The position numbers and the translations under genes were made by a program. Below, one piece after another: positions 25,281 to 32,487 of a stretch of DNA of 58,914 nt (position 1 is the stretch's first letter; the number at the start of each line of letters is the position of its first letter). The notes beneath the pieces are model-generated. The model saw nothing but the letters and a program-made list of their open reading frames with translations. It made no database searches and was not told where the DNA came from. The stretch comes from Planctomycetota bacterium (lineage in GTDB: Bacteria > Planctomycetota > Planctomycetia > Pirellulales > Lacipirellulaceae). Location of the stretch: positions 39,866 through 98,779 of the forward strand of contig JAJDED010000036.1 in the NCBI GenBank assembly GCA_029259915.1, given 5' to 3'.

Positions 25281-25806
25281 GAGGGCAGGGGACAGAGGTC
25301 GGAGGTCAGGGAGGGGAACGAGATATTGATTGGCAATATCTCAAATGAATTCCGATTCAACGAGAAAGTACGATGAACGATCATAAAATCCAAAGCCACC
25401 GTGACCTAAGGTTTGGCAGCTGGGAATGAAGATCACTGAGGATATCTATACATTGACGCGTGCGTTTCCCGATGACGAGCGTTTCGGTTTAATCAGCCAG
25501 CTTCGGCGAGCGGCTGCGTCGGTACCGGCAAACATTGCAGAGGGAAACGCCCGATCATCCACAAAGGAGTATCTGCGGTTTCTTTCAATTGCAACAGGCT
25601 CCCTGGCTGAAGTTGAAACTTTTCTAGAACTTGCAAAGCGACTGGACTTCGGCGACCCGGAACAAGTCATCGACATATTGGAAAGCATCGGCGAAGAAAG
25701 ACGAATGCTCCGCGGCCTCCAACGCGCACTCCGCACAAAACTATAACACTCCGATCCAAATCTCTGCTCCCTGTCCTCCGACCTCTGACCCCTGACCTCT
25801 CACTCC
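25281..25806. mobile_element. Inverted-repeat cassette carrying four-helix-bundle gene 2
   Basis: The left arm 25281-25319 and right arm 25767-25806 share, inverted, CAGAGGTCGGAGG and CAGGGAG; the right arm iterates a CGACCTC/TGACCTC unit with period 7-8. The cassette begins 9 nt after the T-run of the cimA terminator and ends 1 nt before the cimA ATG. The only gene inside is the four-helix-bundle ORF. Confidence 0.6.
25426..25746 (+). CDS. Four-helix-bundle protein (23S rRNA IVS / S23 family), paralogue 2
   Basis: A 106-residue helical protein of the same family as 11039-11398 but of a different subgroup. Features are KITEDIYTLTRAFPDDERFG at the N-terminus, the family core LISQLRRAAASVPANIAEG (about 24-42) and EYLRFLSIATGSLAEVETFL. 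Function unknown. It is co-directional with cimA and sits between the candidate attenuator and cimA, so it would share that control. The first ATG gives the standard family start. Confidence 0.87.
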   Translation: MKITEDIYTLTRAFPDDERFGLISQLRRAAASVPANIAEGNARSSTKEYLRFLSIATGSLAEVETFLELAKRLDFGDPEQVIDILESIGEERRMLRGLQRALRTKL

Positions 25807-25807
25807 A

Positions 25808-27394
25808 ATGCACATCCAAATCTACGACACCACGTTACGCGACGGCGCCCAGGGCGAAGGGGTGAATTTTTCGCTCGAGGACAAACTACTGATTGCCCGG
25901 CGGCTTGACGAACTGGGCTTCGATTTTGTCGAAGGCGGCTACCCGCTTTCCAACCCGAAGGATGCCGAGTTCTTTCAGCGGCTGGCCGAGAAACCGCTTT
26001 CCCACAGCCTCGTCTGTGCCTTCGGCATGACCCGACGCCGAGGGATGGAGCCGGCCGACGATCCCGGGATGCAATCGCTACTCAAATCGCAAGCGCCCGT
26101 GCTAACGATTGTTGGCAAGACGTCCGATTTTCACGCTACCGAAGTTTTGGGAGTATCGCTCGAAGAAAACGTAGAAATGATCCGCGACACGGTCGCCTAT
26201 CTTTGCGGCGAAGGTCGCGAAGTGATTTACGATGCGGAGCATTTCTTCGACGGCTGGAAGGCCAATCCTGAGTACGCGCTGCAAACTATCCGAGTTGCCG
26301 CGGAAGCGGGGGCGTCGATGGTGGTGATGTGCGACACCAACGGCGGCACGCTGCCGGAGGAAATCGCCGCAATCACCAAAGATGCCGGGGCCAAGCTCGA
26401 CAAACCGCTGGGCATCCATACCCATAACGACTGCGAGCTGGCCGTGGCCAATTCGCTCGCTTCGATCGATGCCGGGGCGGTCCACGTGCAGGGAACCATC
26501 AACGGCTTCGGTGAACGGTGCGGCAATGCCGACCTCGTTTCGGTCGTCGCCAATCTGGCTTTGAAAAAGCAAGACTACCAAGTTCTGGGCGGCACAGGGG
26601 TCGAACATCTGACTGAGCTGTCGCGCTACGTGTACGAAATCGCCAACATGCACTTCCGCGGGAGTCAACCTTTCGTCGGCCCCAGCGCCTTTGCCCACAA
26701 AGGTGGCATGCACGTTCACGCCGTCGCGAAGGTGGCAACAAGCTACGAACACATCAACCCCACGGCGGTTGGAAACGAACGTCGCATACTGGTAAGCGAA
26801 CTCTCAGGCCGATCGAATATTATCGCGATGGCGACCAAGCTCAATCTGCAAGGTGATAAATCACTGATGGATCGGGTGCTCAAACAGGTGGTCGATCTGG
26901 AAAATCGTGGTTACCAGTTCGAGGCGGCCGGGGCTTCGTTCGATTTGTTGGTCAAACGCACCGCGGGAGAATACCGTCCGCATTTCGAGCTTGTGCAATA
27001 TCACACGAGTGTCGTAAGCCGCGGTGGCGAACCGGTCACCGAAGCCACGGTGAAACTGATCGTCGACGACCGCCTTCGGCACGAAGTGGCCGAAGGCGAC
27101 GGCCCCGTCAACGCCCTCGACGCGGCTTTGCGAAAAGCACTCAACGGACATTTTCCGAGCTTGAACGAAATGCACCTGGTCGATTACAAAGTACGCGTGA
27201 TCAACTCCGACGCCGCCACTGCGGCCAGCGTTCGCGTAGTGATCGAAAGCAAAGACGACGGCGACGTCTGGGGTACGGTCGGTGTGCATGAAAACGTCAT
27301 CGAAGCCAGTTGGCAAGCGCTCGTGGATAGTGTCGAGTACAAATTGTGCAAAGAAGAGAGGTCAGAGGTCGGGGGTCAGAGGTCGGAGAGTTGA
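25808..27394 (+). CDS. cimA: (R)-citramalate synthase with repeat-encoded C-terminus
   Basis: A 528-residue enzyme condensing acetyl-CoA with pyruvate to citramalate, the first step of the threonine-independent isoleucine route. The catalytic TIM barrel has YDTTLRDGAQGEGVNF (about 5-20), the metal-binding HTHNDCELAVANSLAS (about 201) and GTINGFGERCGNADL (about 229). The C-terminal 140 residues form a LeuA-type allosteric domain. The long DAEHFFDGWK segment favours CimA over 2-isopropylmalate synthase. Residues 516-528 (EERSEVGGQRSES) are encoded by a GAGGTC-type repeat arm and are not expected in the family. Confidence 0.88.
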   Translation: MHIQIYDTTLRDGAQGEGVNFSLEDKLLIARRLDELGFDFVEGGYPLSNPKDAEFFQRLAEKPLSHSLVCAFGMTRRRGMEPADDPGMQSLLKSQAPVLTIVGKTSDFHATEVLGVSLEENVEMIRDTVAYLCGEGREVIYDAEHFFDGWKANPEYALQTIRVAAEAGASMVVMCDTNGGTLPEEIAAITKDAGAKLDKPLGIHTHNDCELAVANSLASIDAGAVHVQGTINGFGERCGNADLVSVVANLALKKQDYQVLGGTGVEHLTELSRYVYEIANMHFRGSQPFVGPSAFAHKGGMHVHAVAKVATSYEHINPTAVGNERRILVSELSGRSNIIAMATKLNLQGDKSLMDRVLKQVVDLENRGYQFEAAGASFDLLVKRTAGEYRPHFELVQYHTSVVSRGGEPVTEATVKLIVDDRLRHEVAEGDGPVNALDAALRKALNGHFPSLNEMHLVDYKVRVINSDAATAASVRVVIESKDDGDVWGTVGVHENVIEASWQALVDSVEYKLCKEERSEVGGQRSES

Positions 27395-27567
27395 TGCTCG
27401 TCGTATGTCGCTGCCTTCTGTCCCCATATGTATTAGTCCGTGAACCATTGAATCTTGATCCCGATCGTTCTGTAATACTTTTCAGATTTATTTGAACGCC
27501 TCACCCCAAAACCAACCTCCAGCCCAATGTCTTCTGACCTCCGACCTCCGACCTCCGACCTCTCTTC
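27353..27567. repeat. Inverted repeat spanning the cimA end and the valS start
   Basis: The left arm 27353-27390 (period-7 GAGGTCA/GAGGTCG units) lies inside cimA and supplies its last codons and stop. The right arm 27531-27567 lies inside valS codons 2-14. 31 of 37 positions match after reverse-complementing. The 140 nt between hold no gene. Confidence 0.75.
27448..27476 (+). promoter_or_regulatory. Candidate promoter of valS
   Basis: TTGAAT (27448-27453), 17-nt spacer, TGTAAT (27471-27476), inside the inverted repeat and 50 nt ahead of the valS ATG. Consensus match only. Confidence 0.3.
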
Positions 27568-30500
27568 ACAATACGATCATGCTGCCGCGCAGAGCAAGTG
27601 GTATCCCATCTGGCAAGAGAAGGGTTATTTTCATGCCGAAGCCGATGACCCGCGGCCACCTTTTACGATTGTCATCCCCCCGCCGAACGTCACCGGCGCG
27701 TTGCACCTGGGCCACGCGCTGAACAACACGCTGCAAGACATCCTCTGCCGCATGAAGCGAATGCAAGGTTTTAATGTATTGTGGATGCCGGGGACCGACC
27801 ACGCGGGCATCGCCACGCAGGCGGTCGTCGAACGGCGACTGCTGGAAGAGGAAGGCAAATCGCGGCACGACTTGGGCCGCGAAGGCCTGGTGGAGCGCAT
27901 TTGGCAGTGGAAAGAACAATACGAAAAACGCATCATTGGGCAGCTCAAACAGTTGGGTTGTAGCTGCGATTGGGATCGAAAGCGGTTCACGCTCGACGAC
28001 CAATGCGCCCGCGCCGTGCGCGAAACATTTTTTAAGTTGTTCAGCGACAGAAAAATCTACCGCGGCAAACGGCTGGTCAATTGGGACACGTTCCTGCAAA
28101 CCGCCGTGAGCGACGACGAGGTGTTCCACGACCCCGTGAAAGGCCACTTCTGGCATTTTAAGTATCCCGTGATTGATCCACAAAAGGGCGAACCGAAGCA
28201 CGTGACCATCGCCACCACGCGCCCCGAAACCATGCTCGGCGACACCGCCGTTGCCGTGCATCCCGACCCTGCGCGCCAACTCGATAAAGTCGAAGCCGAG
28301 TTAAAAGAAAAACTAGCCGCCGCACCCGCAAAAGAAAAAGACGAAATCCAAGCGCAAATCGAAGCCCTTGGCGATCGACGCCAGTCGATCCTGCCACAGT
28401 TGATCCAACTACGCAAAATGGCTGCGCGAGGAGTCCAACTCGAACTCCCCCTCACCGGCCGCACGATCCCGCTGATTGCTGACATCTGGGCCAAGCCCGA
28501 ACTCGGCTCCGGCTGCGTAAAAATCACACCTGCCCACGACGAAAACGACTATCAAGTCTGGCAACGCAACATAGACATCGGCGCGATCAACATCCTCAAC
28601 CCCGACGGCACACTCAACGAAAACGCCCCCGAAAAATATCAAGGGCTCACGATGAAGAAGGGGCGTACTGCGGTGGTCGCCGACATGGAAGCCGCCGATC
28701 TGCTGGTGGAAATCGAAGACCGCGAAATCGACCTCGCCCACAGCGACCGCAGCAAAACGCCCATCGAACCCTACCTGGCCGACCAATGGTTCGTAAAAAT
28801 GGACGAATTGGCACAGACCGCCATGGACGCCGTCACCGATGGCCAGGTAAAAATCCTCCCCGAGCGCTACACAAAAACGTACCTCGATTGGCTCAGCGAA
28901 AAACGCGACTGGCCCGTCGGCCGCCAGCTCTGGTGGGGACACCGGATCCCGGTTTGGCTTTGTAAAACTCAGATTAAACCGGACTATTCGAAAAATTTGG
29001 CGGATCCCCAGGTAGTTGATCCTAACGTTAGTCTTTCGCTAGCCTCTGAGACAATCTCAGAAGTCAAGAAGCAACTATCCGAATTCCTGAGGGCCCAAGG
29101 AATTCAAGCCTCAGAGTATGAAGTAAGTCTACACGATCATTCCTATTTACATATTTGCACCATGAGTGATGCATGTGATTCAGCACTGCTCGAGCTTAAG
29201 CGCTATCAGAATGGAGAGGCAACTCCTCAGAAAGATGTTAGGACCACAGTTCAAGAACTGATGCGCTCACTTGGCCCAATTGAGCGCGAAGACGACGTCC
29301 TCGACACCTGGTTCTCCAGCGCCCTCTGGCCGCACTCAACATTGGGTTGGCCGGAGGAAACGGCGGAGCTGAAAAAGTTTTACCCCACCAGCACGCTCAT
29401 CACTTCGCGAGACATCATCACGCTGTGGGTCGCGCGGATGGTGCTTACCGGTGTGTACAACATGGGCGAAGTGCCGTTTTCTGAGGTTTACATTCACCCC
29501 AAGATTCTCGACGGCTACGGCGAGACGATGTCCAAGAGTAAAGGAAACGGGGTGGACCCGCTCGACGTGATCGAAAAATTCGGGGCCGACGCCCTACGGT
29601 TTGGCATCGCGTATCTCACCACCGAAACGCAAGACGTCCGCATGCCGGTGGAATTTGAATGTCCCCATTGCCAAACGCTCATCAAACAAACCAAAAAGAA
29701 CCGCACGTTGACCCGCATCGAATGCGACAAATGCGGCAAACCGTTCAGCACGCAGTGGGCCGAATCACATGGGACTGACGATGACCGAGCGCTCCCCCGC
29801 GGGGCGGTGGTCAGCGAACGGTTTGAACTGGGCCGTAATTTTTGCAACAAGCTCTGGAACGCCTCTCGGTTTGCACTGATGAATCTCGAAGGTTACGAAG
29901 CGGCCGCGGTCGACGATGCCGATTTGTTGCTTGAAGACCGTTGGCTCCTGTCGCGGCTGGCAACCGTCACCGACAAAGTGACTGCCGCCTTGAACTCATA
30001 CCACTACGCCGACGCGGCGCGGGCACTCTACGGATTTGCCTGGGACGAGTTCTGCAGTTTTTATGTTGAAATGGTCAAGTCCCGTTTTGCCGAACCCAAA
30101 CAACGGGCAACCGCCCAACGGGTGATCGCCCACGCGCTCGACACGCTGCTGCGGCTGTTGCATCCGATGATTCCGTTTTTGACCGAGGAAGTTTGGCAAC
30201 TGCTGGGGCAGGTGGCACCGGAGCGTGGATTGGCGAAACCGCAAGCGGCGGCGGAAAGTGTTTGCGTTGCCGAATGGCCGGAGGCGGATGCATCGCACAT
30301 CGACAAAACAATTGAAGAGCAGTTTGCCGATTTCCAGAAGGTATTGGGTGCGGTGCGCGAACTGCGCCAGTCGCAAAACATTCCGCCCAAGGAAGCAATT
30401 ACATTTGTTGTAACTTGTGAAAAAGCCACAGCCGACTTACTTATGCCATTGCAGCCTTACTTTGAATCGATGGCACGGGCAACACTAGAAGACGCTGGGG

Positions 30501-30784
30501 TCACCGTTGTAAGCTCTCCGCGGACGGCAAGCAAGTCGCTCTCGGGCATGGCCGTTCATGTTGATATCAGCGAATTTTTCGACGTCGATGCCGAACGGAC
30601 TCGACTGGAAAAAGAGCGCGACCAACTCGCCAAATTCGTCAAGTCACTCGCAGGCAAACTCGGCAACGAAAATTTTGTCAGCCGCGCCCCCGCCGAAGTG
30701 GTCGACGCCCAGCGACAAAAACTCGCAGAAGCCGAAGGGCAAGTCGCATCCCTCGAAGCGGCACTGGCCAAATTGGGAGACTAA
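27527..30784 (+). CDS. valS: Valyl-tRNA synthetase
   Basis: A 1085-residue class I synthetase, longer than the usual 880-950. The HIGH motif (PNVTGALHLGHALNN, about 47-61) and MSKSKGNGVDPLDV (about 668) are intact, and TTRPETMLGDTAVAVHPD starts the editing domain. Three insertions are seen: a charged coiled coil in the editing domain (about 246-285), a segment of about 105 residues (about 480-585) before DDVLDTWFSS with codon use unlike its surroundings, and a zinc-ribbon-like CPHC...CDKC stretch after KMSKS (about 711-740). The C-terminal coiled coil is present. Residues 2-14 (SSDLRPPTSDLSS) are encoded by a repeat arm. Confidence 0.93.
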   Translation: MSSDLRPPTSDLSSQYDHAAAQSKWYPIWQEKGYFHAEADDPRPPFTIVIPPPNVTGALHLGHALNNTLQDILCRMKRMQGFNVLWMPGTDHAGIATQAVVERRLLEEEGKSRHDLGREGLVERIWQWKEQYEKRIIGQLKQLGCSCDWDRKRFTLDDQCARAVRETFFKLFSDRKIYRGKRLVNWDTFLQTAVSDDEVFHDPVKGHFWHFKYPVIDPQKGEPKHVTIATTRPETMLGDTAVAVHPDPARQLDKVEAELKEKLAAAPAKEKDEIQAQIEALGDRRQSILPQLIQLRKMAARGVQLELPLTGRTIPLIADIWAKPELGSGCVKITPAHDENDYQVWQRNIDIGAINILNPDGTLNENAPEKYQGLTMKKGRTAVVADMEAADLLVEIEDREIDLAHSDRSKTPIEPYLADQWFVKMDELAQTAMDAVTDGQVKILPERYTKTYLDWLSEKRDWPVGRQLWWGHRIPVWLCKTQIKPDYSKNLADPQVVDPNVSLSLASETISEVKKQLSEFLRAQGIQASEYEVSLHDHSYLHICTMSDACDSALLELKRYQNGEATPQKDVRTTVQELMRSLGPIEREDDVLDTWFSSALWPHSTLGWPEETAELKKFYPTSTLITSRDIITLWVARMVLTGVYNMGEVPFSEVYIHPKILDGYGETMSKSKGNGVDPLDVIEKFGADALRFGIAYLTTETQDVRMPVEFECPHCQTLIKQTKKNRTLTRIECDKCGKPFSTQWAESHGTDDDRALPRGAVVSERFELGRNFCNKLWNASRFALMNLEGYEAAAVDDADLLLEDRWLLSRLATVTDKVTAALNSYHYADAARALYGFAWDEFCSFYVEMVKSRFAEPKQRATAQRVIAHALDTLLRLLHPMIPFLTEEVWQLLGQVAPERGLAKPQAAAESVCVAEWPEADASHIDKTIEEQFADFQKVLGAVRELRQSQNIPPKEAITFVVTCEKATADLLMPLQPYFESMARATLEDAGVTVVSSPRTASKSLSGMAVHVDISEFFDVDAERTRLEKERDQLAKFVKSLAGKLGNENFVSRAPAEVVDAQRQKLAEAEGQVASLEAALAKLGD

Positions 30785-30819
30785 TTAGAATCTTTAGTAC
30801 AGCAGCGGCTATGTTATTG

Positions 30820-31000
30820 AACCACGACGGCACAACGAGCACTACGTGAAGATAAATAGCTGGTTAAAACAACAATATGCGTCTTTCCAATAAACCAATC
30901 AACTCTGTGTGACAACCGCTTTACCCTCTGAATAGCTTGAATCGCCCGAAAAAATTTCGCAGCAATTCCATTTCGTCGTGTCCGTTGTGCCGTTGTGGTT
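30820..31000. repeat. Empty inverted repeat (ACGACGGCAC type)
   Basis: The arms 30820-30846 and 30974-31000 match at 23 of 27 positions when inverted (AACCACRACGGCACAACG). The 127-nt interior is A/T-rich with no gene. The same arm text flanks GxxExxY gene 2 at 35988-36461. It fills the valS to ZIP gap. Confidence 0.7.
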
Positions 31001-31031
31001 AAACATTGCGATGTAGTATTGGGTCGTTGAA

Positions 31032-31844
31032 ATGAAAGAATGGTTCATCGCGCAAGACCCGGTCTTCCAGGCCTTTTTGGCTGGGGTGTTTACGTGGTCG
31101 ATCACCGCGGTTGGATCGTTGGTGGTTTTCGGCTTGTTGAAAGTCAACCGTCTGTTCTTGGACGCGATGCTCGGATTCTCCGGCGGCGTGATGTTGGCGG
31201 CCAGTTATTGGTCGTTGCTGGCTCCCGCGATTGAAATTGCTGAACGAAGCGGGACACCTGGCTGGCTGCCACCGCTGGTCGGTTTTCTAGCCGGCGGCGC
31301 GGCGTTGTGGGTTCTGGACAAATCGCTGCCGCATCTGCATCTATTTTTGCCGATCAGTCAAGCCGAAGGACCCCGAACGAGTTGGGAACGATCGATACTC
31401 TTGGTAACAGCCATCACACTGCACAACATTCCCGAAGGTTTGGCAATCGGCGTCGCCTTTGGCGGCGTGGCCACCGGAATGGAAGGCACCAGCTTGGGTG
31501 CCGCACTTGCATTGGCAATTGGCATCGGCATCCAAAATTTTCCAGAAGGTGTCGCGGTAGCCTTGCCACTGCGTGCTGAAGGGCTAAGCCGCATGCGTTC
31601 GTTCTGGTTGGGACATCTCTCGGCAGCTGTCGAACCACCCGCCGCCGTGTTGGGCGCCGTCGCCGTGATGTATGCCGCCCCGCTGTTGCCCTATGCACTC
31701 AGCTTCGCTGCCGGGGCGATGGTCTACGTGGTGGTCGAAGAACTGATCCCCGAGTCGCAACAAGGCCGACATACCGACGTAGCAACCATCAGCCTAATGC
31801 TTGGCTTCGTGGTGATGATGACGCTCGACGTAGCACTAGGCTAA
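31032..31844 (+). CDS. ZIP family divalent metal transporter
   Basis: A 270-residue inner-membrane ZIP transporter of the GufA/ZupT type, importing zinc or another divalent cation. Eight hydrophobic segments are apparent. The paired metal-binding motifs are intact: [16 protein letters not shown] in segment IV (about 134-149) and [15 protein letters not shown] in segment V (about 170-184). [14 protein letters not shown] segment and EELIPES follow. There is no His-rich loop, only PHLHLFLP between segments III and IV. No metal regulator site is recognisable upstream; the gap is filled by an inverted repeat. Confidence 0.87.
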   Translation: MKEWFIAQDPVFQAFLAGVFTWSITAVGSLVVFGLLKVNRLFLDAMLGFSGGVMLAASYWSLLAPAIEIAERSGTPGWLPPLVGFLAGGAALWVLDKSLPHLHLFLPISQAEGPRTSWERSILLVTAITLHNIPEGLAIGVAFGGVATGMEGTSLGAALALAIGIGIQNFPEGVAVALPLRAEGLSRMRSFWLGHLSAAVEPPAAVLGAVAVMYAAPLLPYALSFAAGAMVYVVVEELIPESQQGRHTDVATISLMLGFVVMMTLDVALG

Positions 31845-31885
31845 TAGTACTAGGCTAAATGCAACGCTTGCAAAGAACACTAGAA

Positions 31886-31937
31886 TAGCCGCGACTCTAC
31901 GAGTCGCCGGGACCTGCGGGTCGTAGACCCGCGGCTA
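31886..31937. repeat. Cloverleaf-like palindrome (two hairpins in an outer stem)
   Basis: Outer stem TAGCCGCG (31886-31893) with CGCGGCTA (31930-31937). Inner hairpins are CGACTC-TAC-GAGTCG (31892-31906) and GCGGGTC-GTA-GACCCGC (31916-31932), which share end bases with the outer stem. It lies 40 nt past the ZIP stop; it may act as a terminator or be an intergenic repeat. Confidence 0.6.
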
Positions 31938-32028
31938 CCCCTATCCCCAGCCCGGCCTGCGATTCTATAATGGACACAAAGTCTTAGCCCTTCACTCAGC
32001 CAGCAACCACCAAGCCAAGGTGCCGATC

Positions 32029-32445
32029 ATGCCAGTGGCCATGGAATTAGCGCGGATAATTATCAGCGAAATCAACAGCGAACAAGTCATTTACTTGAAA
32101 GAGATTGATGGCGATCGCACCTTTCCGATCTTGATCGGCATATTCGAGGCCACCAGTATCGACCGCCGCGTGAAGGGCTTTGAAGCACCGCGACCGCTAA
32201 CGCACGATTTGCTCGTGAACTCGGTCGAATCGCTAGGCGGCGAATTTCAAGACGTCGTGATCAGCGAGCTGAAAGACCACACGTATTATGCAAAATTGCG
32301 CATTCGCTTCGAAGGCGAGTTGATCGAAGTCGATTCACGGCCGAGCGACGCCATCGCGGTAGCTGTCACGGTCGAGCCCGCGCTGCCCATCTACGTGTCG
32401 GAAGACGTGATTACCGACCTCATGAGCGGCGAAGAGTTGGAATAA
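32029..32445 (+). CDS. Bifunctional nuclease family protein (DUF151)
   Basis: A 138-residue protein of the DUF151 / bifunctional nuclease family, whose characterised members cleave RNA and DNA. The core ELARIIISEINSEQVIYLKE, FPILIGIFEATSIDR (about 33-47), RPLTHDLL and the highly conserved VDSRPSDAIAVAV (about 103-115) are all present. It is normal in size. ATG 32029 is preferred to GTG 32020 because AAGG lies 8 nt upstream; ATG 32041 is also possible. Physiological role unknown. Confidence 0.82.
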   Translation: MPVAMELARIIISEINSEQVIYLKEIDGDRTFPILIGIFEATSIDRRVKGFEAPRPLTHDLLVNSVESLGGEFQDVVISELKDHTYYAKLRIRFEGELIEVDSRPSDAIAVAVTVEPALPIYVSEDVITDLMSGEELE

Positions 32446-32474
32446 AAGGGGAAATCGGAAAGTGGAAAGGGGAA
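32445..32474. repeat. Lone repeat arm (GGAAAGGGGAA type)
   Basis: An iteration of GGAAA/GGGGAAA beginning at the stop codon of the DUF151 gene. The same text in opposite orientation occurs ahead of leuS (37975-38006). There is no inverted partner within the gap to lysC. Confidence 0.45.
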
Positions 32475-32487
32475 TTACTCATTCGAC

